NCBI GenBank assembly: GCA_947685225.1
Contig: CANTUV010000035.1
Span: 6,517,501-6,581,500 of the forward strand
Length of the DNA: 64,000 nt
Reading direction: 5' to 3'
DNA from: Garcia nutans
Lineage: Eukaryota > Streptophyta > Magnoliopsida > Malpighiales > Euphorbiaceae
The translations under genes and the position numbers were made by a program. Below, piece by piece: positions 33,560 to 45,408 of this stretch. The stretch's first letter is position 1. Each line of letters opens with the position of its first letter. Below the pieces are notes generated by a model. That model saw nothing but the letters and a program-made list of their open reading frames with translations, did not search any database and was not told where the DNA came from.

Positions 33560-34530
33560 TTTAAATATTGTGAAAACTTCAGAAGAGATCCCAATTACTG
33601 TAAACTATTTAATAAAGAAATTTAAAATGAATGATCTTGGAAGAATAAAATTTTATCTTCGATTTCAAATTGAGTATCTGTCAAATAAAATGCTTTACCA
33701 TTAAGCATCATATATCGAAAAAATTTTGAAATAATTTTATATGGATAAATCTTATTCATCAAGCATCATATCTCTTTGCAATAGAGGTGTTTTTATATAT
33801 TGCTAACAACATAAAACCAAATATTACTTTTACGGTCAACTTAATTGCAAGGTTTAGTTTTGTACCAATTAGAAGACAATAGAATAGAATGAAACTCATT
33901 CTAAGCTATCTACATAGCACATTTGATGTGAGTTTATTTTTCTCGAAAGGAATAAAATTTAAATTTGTAAGATATACTGATATTGAATATCTTTCTAATC
34001 CTTATAAAGCTTGGTCCCAAACAAATTATGTCTTTATATGCAATAATTTTTCTATTTCATAACAATTTTTGAAGTAAACAATCACTGCTACTTTATCAAA
34101 TCATTCAGAGTTATTAGTCATTCATAAAGCTAGTCATGAATGTATATAGTTGAGATCCATAATTAAACATATTAGATAAGCTTGTAGATTACCTATAGAA
34201 ATCTACAAATCAACAAATTGATGTTGGATATCCTTCTAATTAATCATGTATTGCATAAATCAAAGCGACTACACAAAGGGTGACAGAACCAAATATATAT
34301 CACCAAAGTTGTTTTACACTCATGAACTCATGAAGGAAGGAAAAACTGATATTTGCAAAGTTTGTTTAAGTGAAAATCCAATAGATTTGTTCATAAAGAC
34401 ATTGTTGGTATCAATTGTCAAAAAATATATACACAATATTGGAATGTGTTCACTTAAAATATATATTATTTGGATGTATATTTTAAGAAAAGTCACCTAT
34501 GAATATTGTACCTTTTTTCTTCGCTAAATT
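33560..34530 (+). pseudogene. Element E RT end and RNase H remnant
   Basis: YIDDLNIVKTSEE near 33555-33590 (YVDD box variant), KFKMNDLGRIKFYL, then YLSNPYKAWSQTNYVF and SNHSELLVIHKASHECI, ending KGDRTKYISPKLFYTHELMKEG within 34246-34527. These are RNase H and tail signatures of copia elements. Several stops. Confidence 0.8.
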
Positions 34531-34601
34531 TTATCTTATTGAATTTTTCTTAGCAAAATTTTAACGAGACATGTTCATAAAGGTAGTCATCTAAGAAAAA
34601 A

Positions 34602-34856
34602 TGTTAGAAAATATATGTATGACTATTTAATTAGATTAACTTTATCTTATCCATATTATGATTAACTTTATCATATTTAGATTGTGATTAAATTTATCAT
34701 ATCTATATGATAGTTATAATCATCTAAATATATATTTTTATCCACAGTTTACTTACACCACTTTAAATACCATTTATGGATGGGGTATGAGACACAATTT
34801 AAAAAAAAAATTTCTTATATTTCTCTTTCTCTCCTTATTTCTTTATATTTACAATA
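34602..34856 (+). repeat. 3' LTR of element E
   Basis: Starts TGTTAGAAAATATATG and ends TTACAATA. It matches 29053-29436 and 41411-41636. Confidence 0.8.
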
Positions 34857-37634
34857 ATATTTTTTTATCACTTTTTGCTATTAAAATTTATAAAAAGTCT
34901 AAGATACCTCTCATTTTTCCTTTAAAATTTTCATATCAATCATAAAAATGAAATTCAGAAAAAATAATTAAATAATAATAACAATAATATTATATAAATG
35001 GAAGGGAAAAAAATAAGAAATGGAATAACTTTTAATTATAACACCCATTAAAATTTATCCATTTTCATCCAAAAACAAATTCTAAACTCTCAAATAAGCA
35101 ATAATCAATATAAAAATAGATATAAAACCACATCCCCATTTGAGAGTAAAAACATTCAGTATAAATGCAATCAAATATTGAAAATGGCGTATGTTTAGCT
35201 TGTCCATGCACATATTCACCATTTATAGATCATAGTTTCTTTAATTATCTCCATTTCATATTCTTAATTTAATTTTTCATCCTTAAAAGCAAGAAAAAGA
35301 AAGAGAGAAGGAGAGAAATTAAATAATGAAATTAAAGAAAAAAAATAGGAAAAGAAAGAAATTAAAAAGAAAAAAGAAAGGGAGAAAAACTTAAAAAGAA
35401 AAAGAAAGAGGAAGCTTTAGGAATTAATATTTTATTATATTTATTTTTAATGAAATTTATAGAAAAATTTAAATGAAAAAATCAACTAGTTAAAGCTAAT
35501 GAAATATCAATAATTATATATTTAGTTAATTTAAAATTTTACTTTATTAATTAAATAATAATTTTCCCAAAAATTAATAAATTATGAACCATAAAAGATA
35601 CTATCTATGCTCAATTTTTAGAGGGGTTCATTTGAACTTTTGGCAAGCAAAAAATTGGGTCAATAAGGAAAAAATGGTTTTAACTTCCGAAGTATGGTCA
35701 TACTTTGCTCTTAATTTTTTTTCTTAATCATTCATCCTTTTTTTTAATATAAAAATAGATCAAATAAGTCTTGACGTAGCAATGTATTAAATTTAGGGGT
35801 GATAGAAGATAGAATATCTATAGAAATTATTGTTTTAAAAATGTAAATTTATTTAATTTTTAAACTATCTGAATTCATTTAAATCTGATTATAATTATAT
35901 TTATATATCTCCTAAATCTATTTAATACTTTTTATTTATTATCAAAACTCATTTAATTATTCATTTAAGTATAAAAATTTTAAAATATTATAAAATTTAA
36001 ATTATAAAATTATATTAATTTTAATTAAATAATTACAAATAAATATTTAATATTAATACAAATTTTATTAAAATAATTTCATACTACACGATGTTATAGT
36101 TAAAATAAAATATAATAAATATATAATTAAAATATATAATCAGATTCGAGTAATATATTTTCAAAAATAAATACCATAATTCAATCTAAATCCATCATAA
36201 ATAATAAAAATATTTTTTGTATTTGTCTAAATCTATTTATAATAAACTAATATAATATACAAATGGATTGAAATGAATCAAATATTAAAAAATACCGGAA
36301 TAGTTGTCAATTTCCGTTCTGCATTGACAATGTCCCATTGTCTTGCCATCTTAGTGAAGCTATTAACTCCAAATTTGCCCTTTCATTGTAGAGTTTAGAG
36401 TTCCATCTGCTCCTAATTCCCAAAAGCTCATCTGACTCGATCAATTTCCTAATTCATTATAAAATCTCCTAATCCATCATGAAAAACCAAAGTAGACTTC
36501 CAATTTTAAATTCCAGAGATCATGAAAATCCTAATTTCTGTAAACCCTATCACGTTGAAAGTGGAGAAGTTTGCAGTTGATGCCATTGAAAAGAGCACTC
36601 GATTTTTTTTTTTTTAATATTGTCTTTGATTTTTCACTCCATCTTGGTCACTGAAAGAAATATCCGATCTAATCACAAGAATCAACTTTGCCAATTTTTT
36701 TTCCCTTGCTTAATTTTTTTTTTTAAATTATTGGGCCCATCCCTGGCTCCACCTGTATCTGCCTGTGGTTGTAAGGTCTGCTCGAATTGCTCCTGCAAAG
36801 TCTAATGTGTTGCCAAAAAGCAATCGAGTATCAATTTTAACTAATCTTGAAATTATGATTTATTGAATTTAATCAAATGTACATATATGTCTTATATCAC
36901 AAGTTCTTGTAGATGAAATATTACGTGTTTGTCATTGTCATTGTTTTAAAAATTGTACTAAACATTATTTATTTACCAGTAATAGATTTGATTCATATCA
37001 GTTTGAAATTGAAATTCAACTTTCTTTTCAAAACATTATTTGAAAATCTTTTTAGTAGTTTGAATTTTTTTTATTAAATTATGATTTGAAAAAAAGTTTA
37101 TTAATAAAATAAACACACTCTGATAAAATCAATTTAACTGCTGTACCAAACACATATTCAACCATGACTTATTAATAATTAGATAAAAATAATACAAAAG
37201 TTGATAAAATCAGTTTATATGGGACTCCATACATATTTAAATAGGCTAATTAATTATTATAGAATTCTCATTGGTACAATTTTGTTTTTTAACCAAAGAA
37301 CTAACATGAAAAGGATTAGTTTCACCCCAAAATTGTATTGATGTAAGCAAAAGAAAATGAAAGGGAACATTGTGTGCAATTTTTGCCAAGCTTTTGTGCC
37401 TCTATCCATTAGATGAAAAAACAGTAAAAAAAAGTTAGCCTTTAAATCAAAGTCTTCATTAGTTTCTTGATTATAAAGATAATATAATTAAGATTATATC
37501 AATGACAAGCAACTCTATAAATACACTAATTTCCCATGCAAAATTTTCATCCTTCAACTAGCTCTCAAACAAGCTTTTAATTTTCAAGAGTTAAAAAAGC
37601 TGAAGCCAGTCTGCAAACCCAAATAAGATACAAC
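34857..37634 (+). other. GLP2 upstream region (block B)
   Basis: Aligns to 41637-45408 upstream of GLP3 and in part to block A. It has purine-rich runs near 35290-35410, the site matching the copia insertion of block A (near 35461), and a short ORF from 36522 shared with block C but cut by a T-run here. Confidence 0.75.
37516..37523 (+). promoter_or_regulatory. GLP2 TATA box
   Basis: CTCTATAAATACAC as in the other copies. The upstream GGTCAATGACTC of GLP1 and GLP3 reads TATCAATGACAAGC here, so the W-box-like core is lost. Confidence 0.55.
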
Positions 37635-38373
37635 ATGAAAGAAACTAATTTCCTGCTAGCTTTTATTATTCTTACTTTATCTTCCTCATCTATCTTTGCC
37701 TATGATCCTAGTCCTCTTCAAGACTTTTGTGTTGCCATTAAAGATCCTAAGGATGGTGCTATGTAACAATTAATGTCGCTTCAATTATCAGTATTTATTT
37801 TATATATTTGTAAGTTTAATTTATAATTTTTTTATTTTTTTATATATGCAGTTTTCGTCAATGAAAAATTTTGCAAAAATCCAATGCAAGTCAAAGCAAA
37901 CGATTTCTCTTTTTCAGGTCATAATATTCCTAGAAATACCTCAAATAGACTTGGATTAAACATAACTAATGTATCAGTTGACAATACACTCGGACTTAAT
38001 ACTCTCGGTTTATTCTCTGCTCAGGCCGACTATGCACCAAATGGTGAAATCCCACTTCACACTCATCCTTGTGGAGCAGAAATCATAGTAGTGCTGGAGG
38101 GCACCCTTTTTACGGGTTTTGTCACATCAGATCCAAAAAATCGCCTTATTTCAAAAACTAAGAGCAGGAGATGTTTTTGTGTTTCCAATGGGTCTAACTC
38201 ACTTTCAAATCAATATTGAAAATACTAATGCAGTTGTTTTTGCTGCATTTAACAGCCAAAATCCAGGGATTCATACAATTGGTAATGCAGTGTTTGGATC
38301 TAAACCATCAATTAATCCTGATGTTTTGACCAAGGCATTCCAAGTAGACAAGAAAGCGGTGGACTATATATAA
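37635..38373 (+). pseudogene. Germin-like protein pseudogene 2 (three lesions)
   Basis: Exon 1 is 37635-37758, the intron would be 37759-37851, exon 2 starts 37852. Compared with GLP3: (1) the donor GTATGT is CTATGT at 37759, so normal splicing is lost; (2) two bases are missing near 38160 (CTCTAAAAGC is CTAAGAGC), which shifts the frame just before the second cupin box; (3) TACAG became TATAA, an early stop at 38371-38373. The metal box PLHTHPCGAEIIV keeps both His and Glu, with PPH changed to PLH. The multiple lesions suggest longer decay than GLP1. Confidence 0.92.
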
Positions 38374-38482
38374 AAACAATTCAGGATCAATAATTAATTA
38401 CTAAATAACTAATGTGGTTGATATGTACAATATTATTCCTTGTTGGTTTGAACAATGTACTTTTATTGGCAGTTCCCTTATT

Positions 38483-38880
38483 TGCTGCAAAATAACCTGC
38501 ACATAATTAGATTTTTTAGTTGCAAATAAAGTTGTTGAACAACTTATTTTGTTTTTTAGACATGCCAGATTTTATATAATTTTTTAGGCCACAACTTATT
38601 CAAATTTATGTATTAAAAGAGTATTAACATCAATAAAAATATATTGGACTTTTGTTGGCCTTCCTTGTCAAATATCTAGAATATTTTTTTTTTCTTTGCT
38701 GTAAAATGTTTTCTCGAATAACCAACAAAATGATATCAAAGCATATTATCTTAAAAGATCTAAGAGTTTGAGTGAGCCTAAAAGAAAAAAAAAACTTCAT
38801 CTTCAACAACCTTCTAGCCTTATGGCTTACAAAAATGGAAAAAGAAATAAATCAAAGAATACCGACAATAACAATATTTT
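38483..38880 (+). repeat. Copia element F, 5' LTR and leader only (block B copy)
   Basis: Matches 46260-46655 behind GLP3: LTR 38483-38727, primer site TGATATCAAAGC 38731-38742, then the gag leader. It stops at about 38880, where sequence of element E begins. F is absent behind GLP1, so F inserted in the ancestor of GLP2 and GLP3 only. Confidence 0.8.
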
Positions 38881-40833
38881 GAAATCAAAATCGCTAAATA
38901 TATATATATATATATTAACATAATTCCCATAATTCTTCATGATAAAAAAATATTTATTATAGTTAACATTAACATAAATTAATATTAATATGATATCTAG
39001 TTCTACAAATGTAGTTAAAGGCTCTAGAAGAGTTCACCTTATATTCTGAATTTGAATAAAATTATATATCGATAATTCGATGTATCAAATAGATCACAAA
39101 AAAATCTACTGAGTTTTAAAGAATACGTCATAATGGATATTCTATTGAAGCAAAGTCAAATAGATATTGAATTTTTATGTATTAAATCTACGAATTTGAA
39201 CTTAAAAAATTTCAAATTTCTTAATTGAATTGTACTTTATAAAAATAAATATTATTGAGTTATAATGTTTGCATCAGAAATGCTTATATCGTAAAAATTT
39301 AAACCTTATATGATTTTCTTGACCATCTAAATTCAACTATAATGTGAACCTGAAATTCAAAGAATAATTCATTTGCAGAATAAATTAGTTACTAGATATT
39401 TTTATAGAAATCAAGGGTCACTAAATAATATGTTCTAATTGTTGATGCTCCTAAAAGAATGATTTTCCATATGAGACATCTTTAAAATATGATGTTAAAT
39501 AAATATAGTATATGCCAGAAGTGTGGAAGACCTACTGATTTAAAATATTATTCTTTGAAAGAAGAAAAAGTGAATAATTTTAAAATGATGCTCCGAAAGA
39601 TGCAAAAGCCACATAGATTAGCAACCACATATTTTTGGAGAAGTAACCCCAGAAATAGTTTCGGTATCAAAAATTTTTGAAATCTCATTAAAATCTAAAA
39701 ATATGTAGGAAATATATGAAATTATTGTTGATAATATATTTGCATATATAGTTGATATTAAAATTATCGAAATATTCTTGAGCCTAAAAATATTTAAAAA
39801 TTTTGATGTCGAAATAATTGGCCAAAATAGAAAGAAATAATTCAATCTGAGTTAGATTCATTTGCTAAACCTATAATATTTGAACTAATATATCCAAATA
39901 CTAGACGATGTCAAACATATGGAATATTGTATATAAAAGAAATGAATCAAATGATATTCTTAAAAGAATCCATTTCCCTTATTATGAATATAATTACTAT
40001 TAAAATTAGTTTGGCAGCCCCTAAAAGGCTTGGCATATTATAACAACTTGTTCATATGGCTCATTAGATAATATATATATATATATAAATTTCTGAAGAA
40101 TTCAAGATGCATGAAGCATCAAGATACTTGAAACATATAAGTATTGAGCTCTGAAAATTTCTAATATGAGCTGAAGCAATCTAGAAGGATGTGGTATAAT
40201 CGTCTTTGTAAATATTTAAAGATAATGGACATAAAAATAATTTTATTTATCCATGTATTTTTATCTAGAAGATAAATTCATAATTTACTATAATTACAAT
40301 TTATTAAATATAATGAAAACTCCAAAAGAGATTTTTAGTACTGCAAACTATTTAAGAAAGAAATTTAAAATGAAGAATCTTGGAAAAATAAATTTTGTCT
40401 TGAATTTCAAGTTGAGTATCTATCAAATAAACTTTTTTCCCATCAAATATCATATATTGAAACAATTTTATATGAATAAATCTTATCTATTAAACAATTC
40501 AATAGTTATTTATTCTCTTTATATAAAAGAAGATTATTTTTCCCACAAAAAAAATAATTAAGAGATTTTTTATCTTGAACGATCATATCTCAGTATAACA
40601 TGGATACTTTTATATCTTATTAATAATACAATACTAGATATTGCTTTTATATTTAATTTTCTTGCAAGATTTAGTTTTATACTAGAAGACATTGAAATGG
40701 AGTAAAACATATTATATGTTATTTATGTGGCACATTTAATATGAGTTTGTTTTACGTGAAAGGAGTAAAATTTGAATTGACAGAATATGTTGATGTTTAA
40801 TATCTTTTTAATTCTCATAAAGCTCGAATCCAA

Positions 40834-41091
40834 ATGAGTTATGTTTTTACATATAATAATATTACTATTTCTTTGCGATTTTTGAAGCAAATAATCACTA
40901 CTACTTCATCTACTTCATCAAATTATTCAAAGTTATTAGTCAATCATGAAACTAGTCATGAATGTATATGGTTAAGATCTATAATCAAACATATTATAAG
41001 AGCTTATGAATTTTCTATAAAAATTGACAATTTAATAATATTACATAAAGATAATGAATCATGTATTGCACAAATTGAAGTAGCTACATAA
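40834..41091 (+). pseudogene. Element E RNase H remnant (second copy)
   Basis: An 85-codon open stretch with the copia RNase H order: a VFTYNNITIS strand, TTTSSTSSNYSKLLVNHE, then ECIWLRSIIKHI and HKDNESCIAQIE. The catalytic Asp of the third block is in the DNESC segment. Flanking frames are broken. Confidence 0.75.
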
Positions 41092-41410
41092 AGGGTGACA
41101 AAATCAAATATATATCACTAAAATTCTTTTACACTTACGAAGAAATGAAAAATTAATATTTGTAAAGTTTGTTCAAGTGATAATCCAACAAATTTATTCA
41201 CTAATGCACTGTTGATATCAATTTTTAAAAGATATGTATATAATATTAGAATGTATTCACTTAAAATATATATTATTTGGATATATTTTTTAGAAAAAGT
41301 TACCTATAAATCTTGTATTATTTTTTCTTCGCTAAGTTTTTATCCTACTAAATTTTTCTCAACAAGATTTTAAAGAGGCATATCCGTAGGGGCTGTCTCC
41401 AAAAAAAAAG

Positions 41411-41636
41411 TGTCATAAAATACATGGATGAGTAGTTAATGTGATTAGTTATACCTATTCAGATCATAATTAACTTCATCTTATTTATATAATAATTATA
41501 ATATTCTAATTATATATTTTTATCTAAAGTTTACTTACACCATTATATATACCCATTAGATAATGTATAAGACACAATTCAAAATAAAAAAAAAATTCTC
41601 ATATTTCTCTCTCCCTATTTTTTTATTTTTACAATA
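41411..41636 (+). repeat. 3' LTR of the truncated E copy
   Basis: Starts TGTCATAAAATACATGG, ends TTACAATA and aligns to 34602-34856. The host block segment AGTCTAAGATACCTCTC follows as it does after 34856. Confidence 0.8.
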
Positions 41637-42672
41637 ATATTTTTTTTTATCACTTTTTGCCATGAAAATCTATAAGAAGTCTAAGATACCTCTCATTTTT
41701 CCTTTAAATTTTCATATCAATCATAAAAATGAAAATCAGAAAATTAATTAAATAATACTGAAAGGAAAAAAAAAGAAATGGAATAACTTTTAATTATAAC
41801 CATTAAAATTTATCCATATTTATCCAAAAATAAATTCTAAATCCTCAAATAAGCAATAATCAATAGAAAAATAGATATAAAACCACATCCTCATTTAAGA
41901 GTAAAAACATTCAATATAAATGTAATCAAATATTGAAAATGGCGTATGTTTAGCTTGTCCATGCACATATTCAACATTCATAATTATCTCCATTTCATAT
42001 TCTTATTTTGATTTTTTATTCTTAGAAGCAAGAAAAAGAAAGAGAGAAAGAGAGAAATTAAATAATGAACTTAAAGAAAAAAAATAGGAAAAGAGAAAAA
42101 TTAAAAAGAAAAAAGAAAGGGAGAAAAACTAAAAAAGAAAAAGAAAGAGGAAGCTTTAGGTACTAATATTTTATTTTATTTTATTTATTTTTTATGAAAT
42201 TTATAAAAAAAATTAAATTAAAAAATCAATTAGTTAAAGCTAATGAAATATCAATAATTATATATTTAGTTAATTTAAAAAATTTACTTTATTAATTAGA
42301 TAATATTTCAAAAATAAAATAATAATTTACCCAAAAATTATGAACCATAAAAGATATGATTTATGCTCAATTTTAGAGGGGTCGATTTGAACTTTTGGCC
42401 AATTCTTGTATGGCCATATTAGTAACTTTGCTCTTAATTACTTTTTTTCTTAATCATTCATACTATTTTTAAAATATATATATATATATATATATATCAA
42501 ATAAATCTTGACGTAATGATCGCTCAAATTCCCGTTAAAAATTAGCCACATTGATAATATGAGACCCACTGTTTTGCCACTTGTATGCCCACCTGCATCT
42601 CTCCAAGTTAGTTGGCTATTAACTCCAAATTTGCTGGTTCATTGTAGAGTTTAGAGTTCCATATGCTCCCAT

Positions 42673-43428
42673 GGGCGGAATATAGGGCCTGTATTATTCA
42701 ATTAAATTTGAATAATTAAATCGAGCTATAAAAATTTAGTTATTTTAACAGAGAAATAATTAATTTTCAGCCTAATTCAATTATTAAAATATAAAATTTT
42801 TAGTGTTTGATTATCGATTCGTTACTTTTATAATAATAATCAAATTATTATTTTAGTTTTATATTTAAATTTATTATACTTTTTATATTATTTTTAAATA
42901 TTATAGTTAATTATATAAATAAAAATATTACAATTTAATTAATATAATATTTTATTAACATTTATTTTTTTAGCTAAAACATAATACTTTTTATTTTAAT
43001 TGATATTTTGAATCATTTATTATATGAAATTAAAATTATAAACTCATTATTTATTTTTAGATTATTATCTATTAAAAATATATTTTAGACTATTTTTATT
43101 TATATAATGATGTTTATTAATATTAAGTATTAATATATTTATATTGACTTAACTATAACTTCTAATAATATTACTAAATAACTAGTATAATTTTACTTAT
43201 TTTAAAATTTTATTAATTGATTAATTTGAAAAGTTTTACTATTATATATTAGAAAAAAATCAGTAAACCAAAATAATTGATGAACTAAATCGAAATATTT
43301 TAATTCGGTTAAATTTTAATTTTTTAAAATATTCGGTTGGATTCGGTTACCATTTATAAAATTTTAAAAATTTTCGGATACTTTATATTTTGGTTTGATT
43401 TATTTTCAGTTAATTGAATGCACACCCT
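42673..43428. mobile_element. MITE-like insertion with one GTGTGCA-type end
   Basis: Block B lacks it: TCCATCTGCTCCTAATTCCC there is interrupted here after CCATATGCTCCC. The right end GTTAATTGAATGCACACCCTTA is a typical plant MITE terminus. The interior is AT-rich with TTCGGTT repeats. The left terminus is unclear. Confidence 0.5.
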
Positions 43429-43481
43429 TAACGGAACTAAATGGGGACACGAAGAGCCATTTGCCCTATCTCTTGGTTTCA

Positions 43482-43513
<32 letters not shown>

Positions 43514-44209
43514 GTGCATATGTATTTATTTTTTAAAAAAAATTAATTCTTACATAGTAATTACTTTAAAAATTTAAACTTAGTTTTTATTTTATTATTT
43601 TAAAAATTTTATTGAATTTTATAACTATTTATAATTATTATTTAATTTAAAATTTAATTTATAGGTTTTAGTTTATTATTTTGATTATTAGATTAATTAT
43701 TTTAGAATTTGATTATGAATTAGAATTTGGAGTTTTGATGAGTATGTAAATTATTTTGAAATTTGATTATGATACGAATTGAAAATTTAAGATTTTATGA
43801 TTAGATTAATTATTGTGTAATTTAATTATAAAATGAGTTTATAGTTTGTGATTAGTTTAATTATTTTGTAAAATATATTCTATCATATAAATTTATTTAA
43901 AAAATAGTTAGTTTAAATAAACACTTTCTTTAAAATATTTTAAAAAATATATAAATATTATTTAAAAAATAATATATATTATATAATTTTACTTGTAATT
44001 TTTTAAAGTAAAATTTAAATATTAAAATAAAAATAAAAATAATAAAAATTTTAATATTTGATTATTTAATATGAAAAAAATTAATATAAATAATTATGTT
44101 AATTTTTTATATTAATTTTTTATATAAAAATAAAATTGAATATAAATTTATCTTTTTTATTTTTTAGAAATTCTCTCCCCTCTCCTTAAAGTTCTAGTTA
44201 GTTCCGTTA
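43429..44209. mobile_element. MITE with TAACGGAACTAA inverted ends
   Basis: TAACGGAACTAA at 43429-43440 and its exact reverse complement TTAGTTCCGTTA at 44198-44209 bound 781 bp of AT-rich DNA. The whole segment 42673-44220 is missing from block B. TGCTC occurs on both sides (about 42667 and 44222), so the segment, or its two parts, entered after the B/C duplication. Confidence 0.65.
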
Positions 44210-44325
44210 CTGTCTACTCTTGCTCTTAATTCCCAAAAGCTCATCTGACTTTCTAATTCATTATAAAATCTCCTAATCCATCATGAAAAACCAAAGTAGA
44301 ATTCCAATTTTAAATTCCAGAGATT

Positions 44326-44451
44326 ATGAAAATCCTAATTTCTGTAAACCCTATCTCGTTGAAAGTGGAGAAGTTTGCCGTTGATGCCATTGAAAAGAAC
44401 ACTCGATTATTTTATGTTGTCTTTGATTTTTCACTCCATCTTGGTCACTGA
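44326..44451 (+). CDS. Small ORF conserved between blocks B and C
   Basis: 41 codons starting MKILISVNPISLKVEKFAVD. In block B the same start (36522) runs about 32 codons and is cut by a T-run and TAA. One difference between copies is silent and two change residues (T/S, S/N). It could be an old first exon of a gene fragment carried with the block. I do not recognise it, and a chance ORF is possible. Confidence 0.25.
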   Translation: MKILISVNPISLKVEKFAVDAIEKNTRLFYVVFDFSLHLGH

Positions 44452-45294
44452 AAGAGATATCTGATCTAATCACACGAATCACCCTTGGCAATTTTGTTTT
44501 TTAATTATTGGGCCCATCCGTATCTGCCTGTGGTTGTAAGGTCTGTTCAAATTGCTCCTGCAAAGTCTGATGTGTTACCAAAAAGCAATAGAGTATCATT
44601 TTTAACTAACCTAGACAATATGTTACTTCACAAAAAATTACTGCTCTCTCATTAATGAAAGAAATTATGATTTATTGAATTTAATCAAATGTATATATAT
44701 GTCTTATGTCACAAGTTCTTTTAGATGAATTATTACACGTTTGTCATTACCATTATTTTAAAAATTGTACTAATTATGATTTATTTACCAGTAATATATT
44801 TGATTCGTATAAGTTTGAAATTGAATTTCAACTTTCTTTTCAAAGCTTTATTTGAAATTATTTTAATCGTTTAAATGTTTTTTATTAAATTATGATTTGA
44901 AAAAAAAAAGTTTATAAATAAAATAAACACACTGACAAAATCAATTAAACTGCAATAGCAAACACATATTCAACCATGACTTATTAATAATTAGCTAAAA
45001 ATAATACATAAGTTGATAAAATCAGTTTATATGGGATTCTCATTAATGTAATTTAGTTTTTTAACCAAAGAAGAACTAACATGAAAAGGATTAGTTCCAA
45101 CCCAAAATTGTACTGATGTAAGCAAAAGAAAATGAATGGGAACATTGTGTGCAGTTGTTGCCAAGCTTTGTGCCTCTGTCCGTTAAATGAAAAAACAGAA
45201 AAAAAAAAAAAAAAAAAGTTGGCCTTCAAATCAAAGTCTTCATTAGTTTCTTGCTTGTAAAGATAATATAATTTAGGTCAATGACTCGCAACTC

Positions 45295-45302
45295 TATAAA
45301 TA
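45295..45302 (+). promoter_or_regulatory. GLP3 TATA box with W-box-like element
   Basis: CTCTATAAATACAC lies about 110 bp before the start codon, with GGTCAATGACTC about 20 bp upstream of it. W-box sites bind WRKY factors in stress-induced promoters; whether this one works is inference. Confidence 0.6.
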
Positions 45303-45408
45303 CACTTGTTTCCCATGCAAAATTTTCATCCTTCAACTAGCTCTCAAACAAGCCTTTTTCAAGAGTTAAAAAAAACTGACCAGTCTGCAAACCCAAATAA
45401 GATACAAC

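Larger units (their letters stand above)
29053..34856 (+). mobile_element. Old Ty1/copia element E with a nested gypsy element
   Basis: 5' LTR 29053-29436, primer-like TGTTATCAACATGA at 29437-29450 (a decayed form of the TTATCAGCACGA class), coding remnants, and 3' LTR 34602-34856. A host segment (TTTTGCTATTAAAATCTATAAAAAGTCTAAGAT type) stands both before the 5' LTR (about 29007-29050) and after the 3' LTR (34870-34920). RT and RNase H relics are at 33560-34460. A truncated second copy of E is at 38880-41636. Confidence 0.8.
38881..41636 (+). mobile_element. Truncated second copy of copia element E
   Basis: Parallels 30328-34856 without the nested gypsy element: GATAAAAAAATATTTATTATAG, the gag/pol middle, RT remnant (ATKRN-like region), RNase H (SSNYSKLLVNHETSHECIWLRSIIKHI within 40834-41091) and 3' LTR 41411-41636. 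Its left end is the chimeric junction with element F. Confidence 0.8.
41637..45408 (+). other. GLP3 upstream region (block C)
   Basis: Aligns to block B (34857-37634) but with an extra segment at about 42673-44220. Microsatellites (AT)n at 42474-42497 and 43478-43505, and an A-run at 45199-45217. No gene beyond the small ORF at 44326-44451. Confidence 0.75.
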
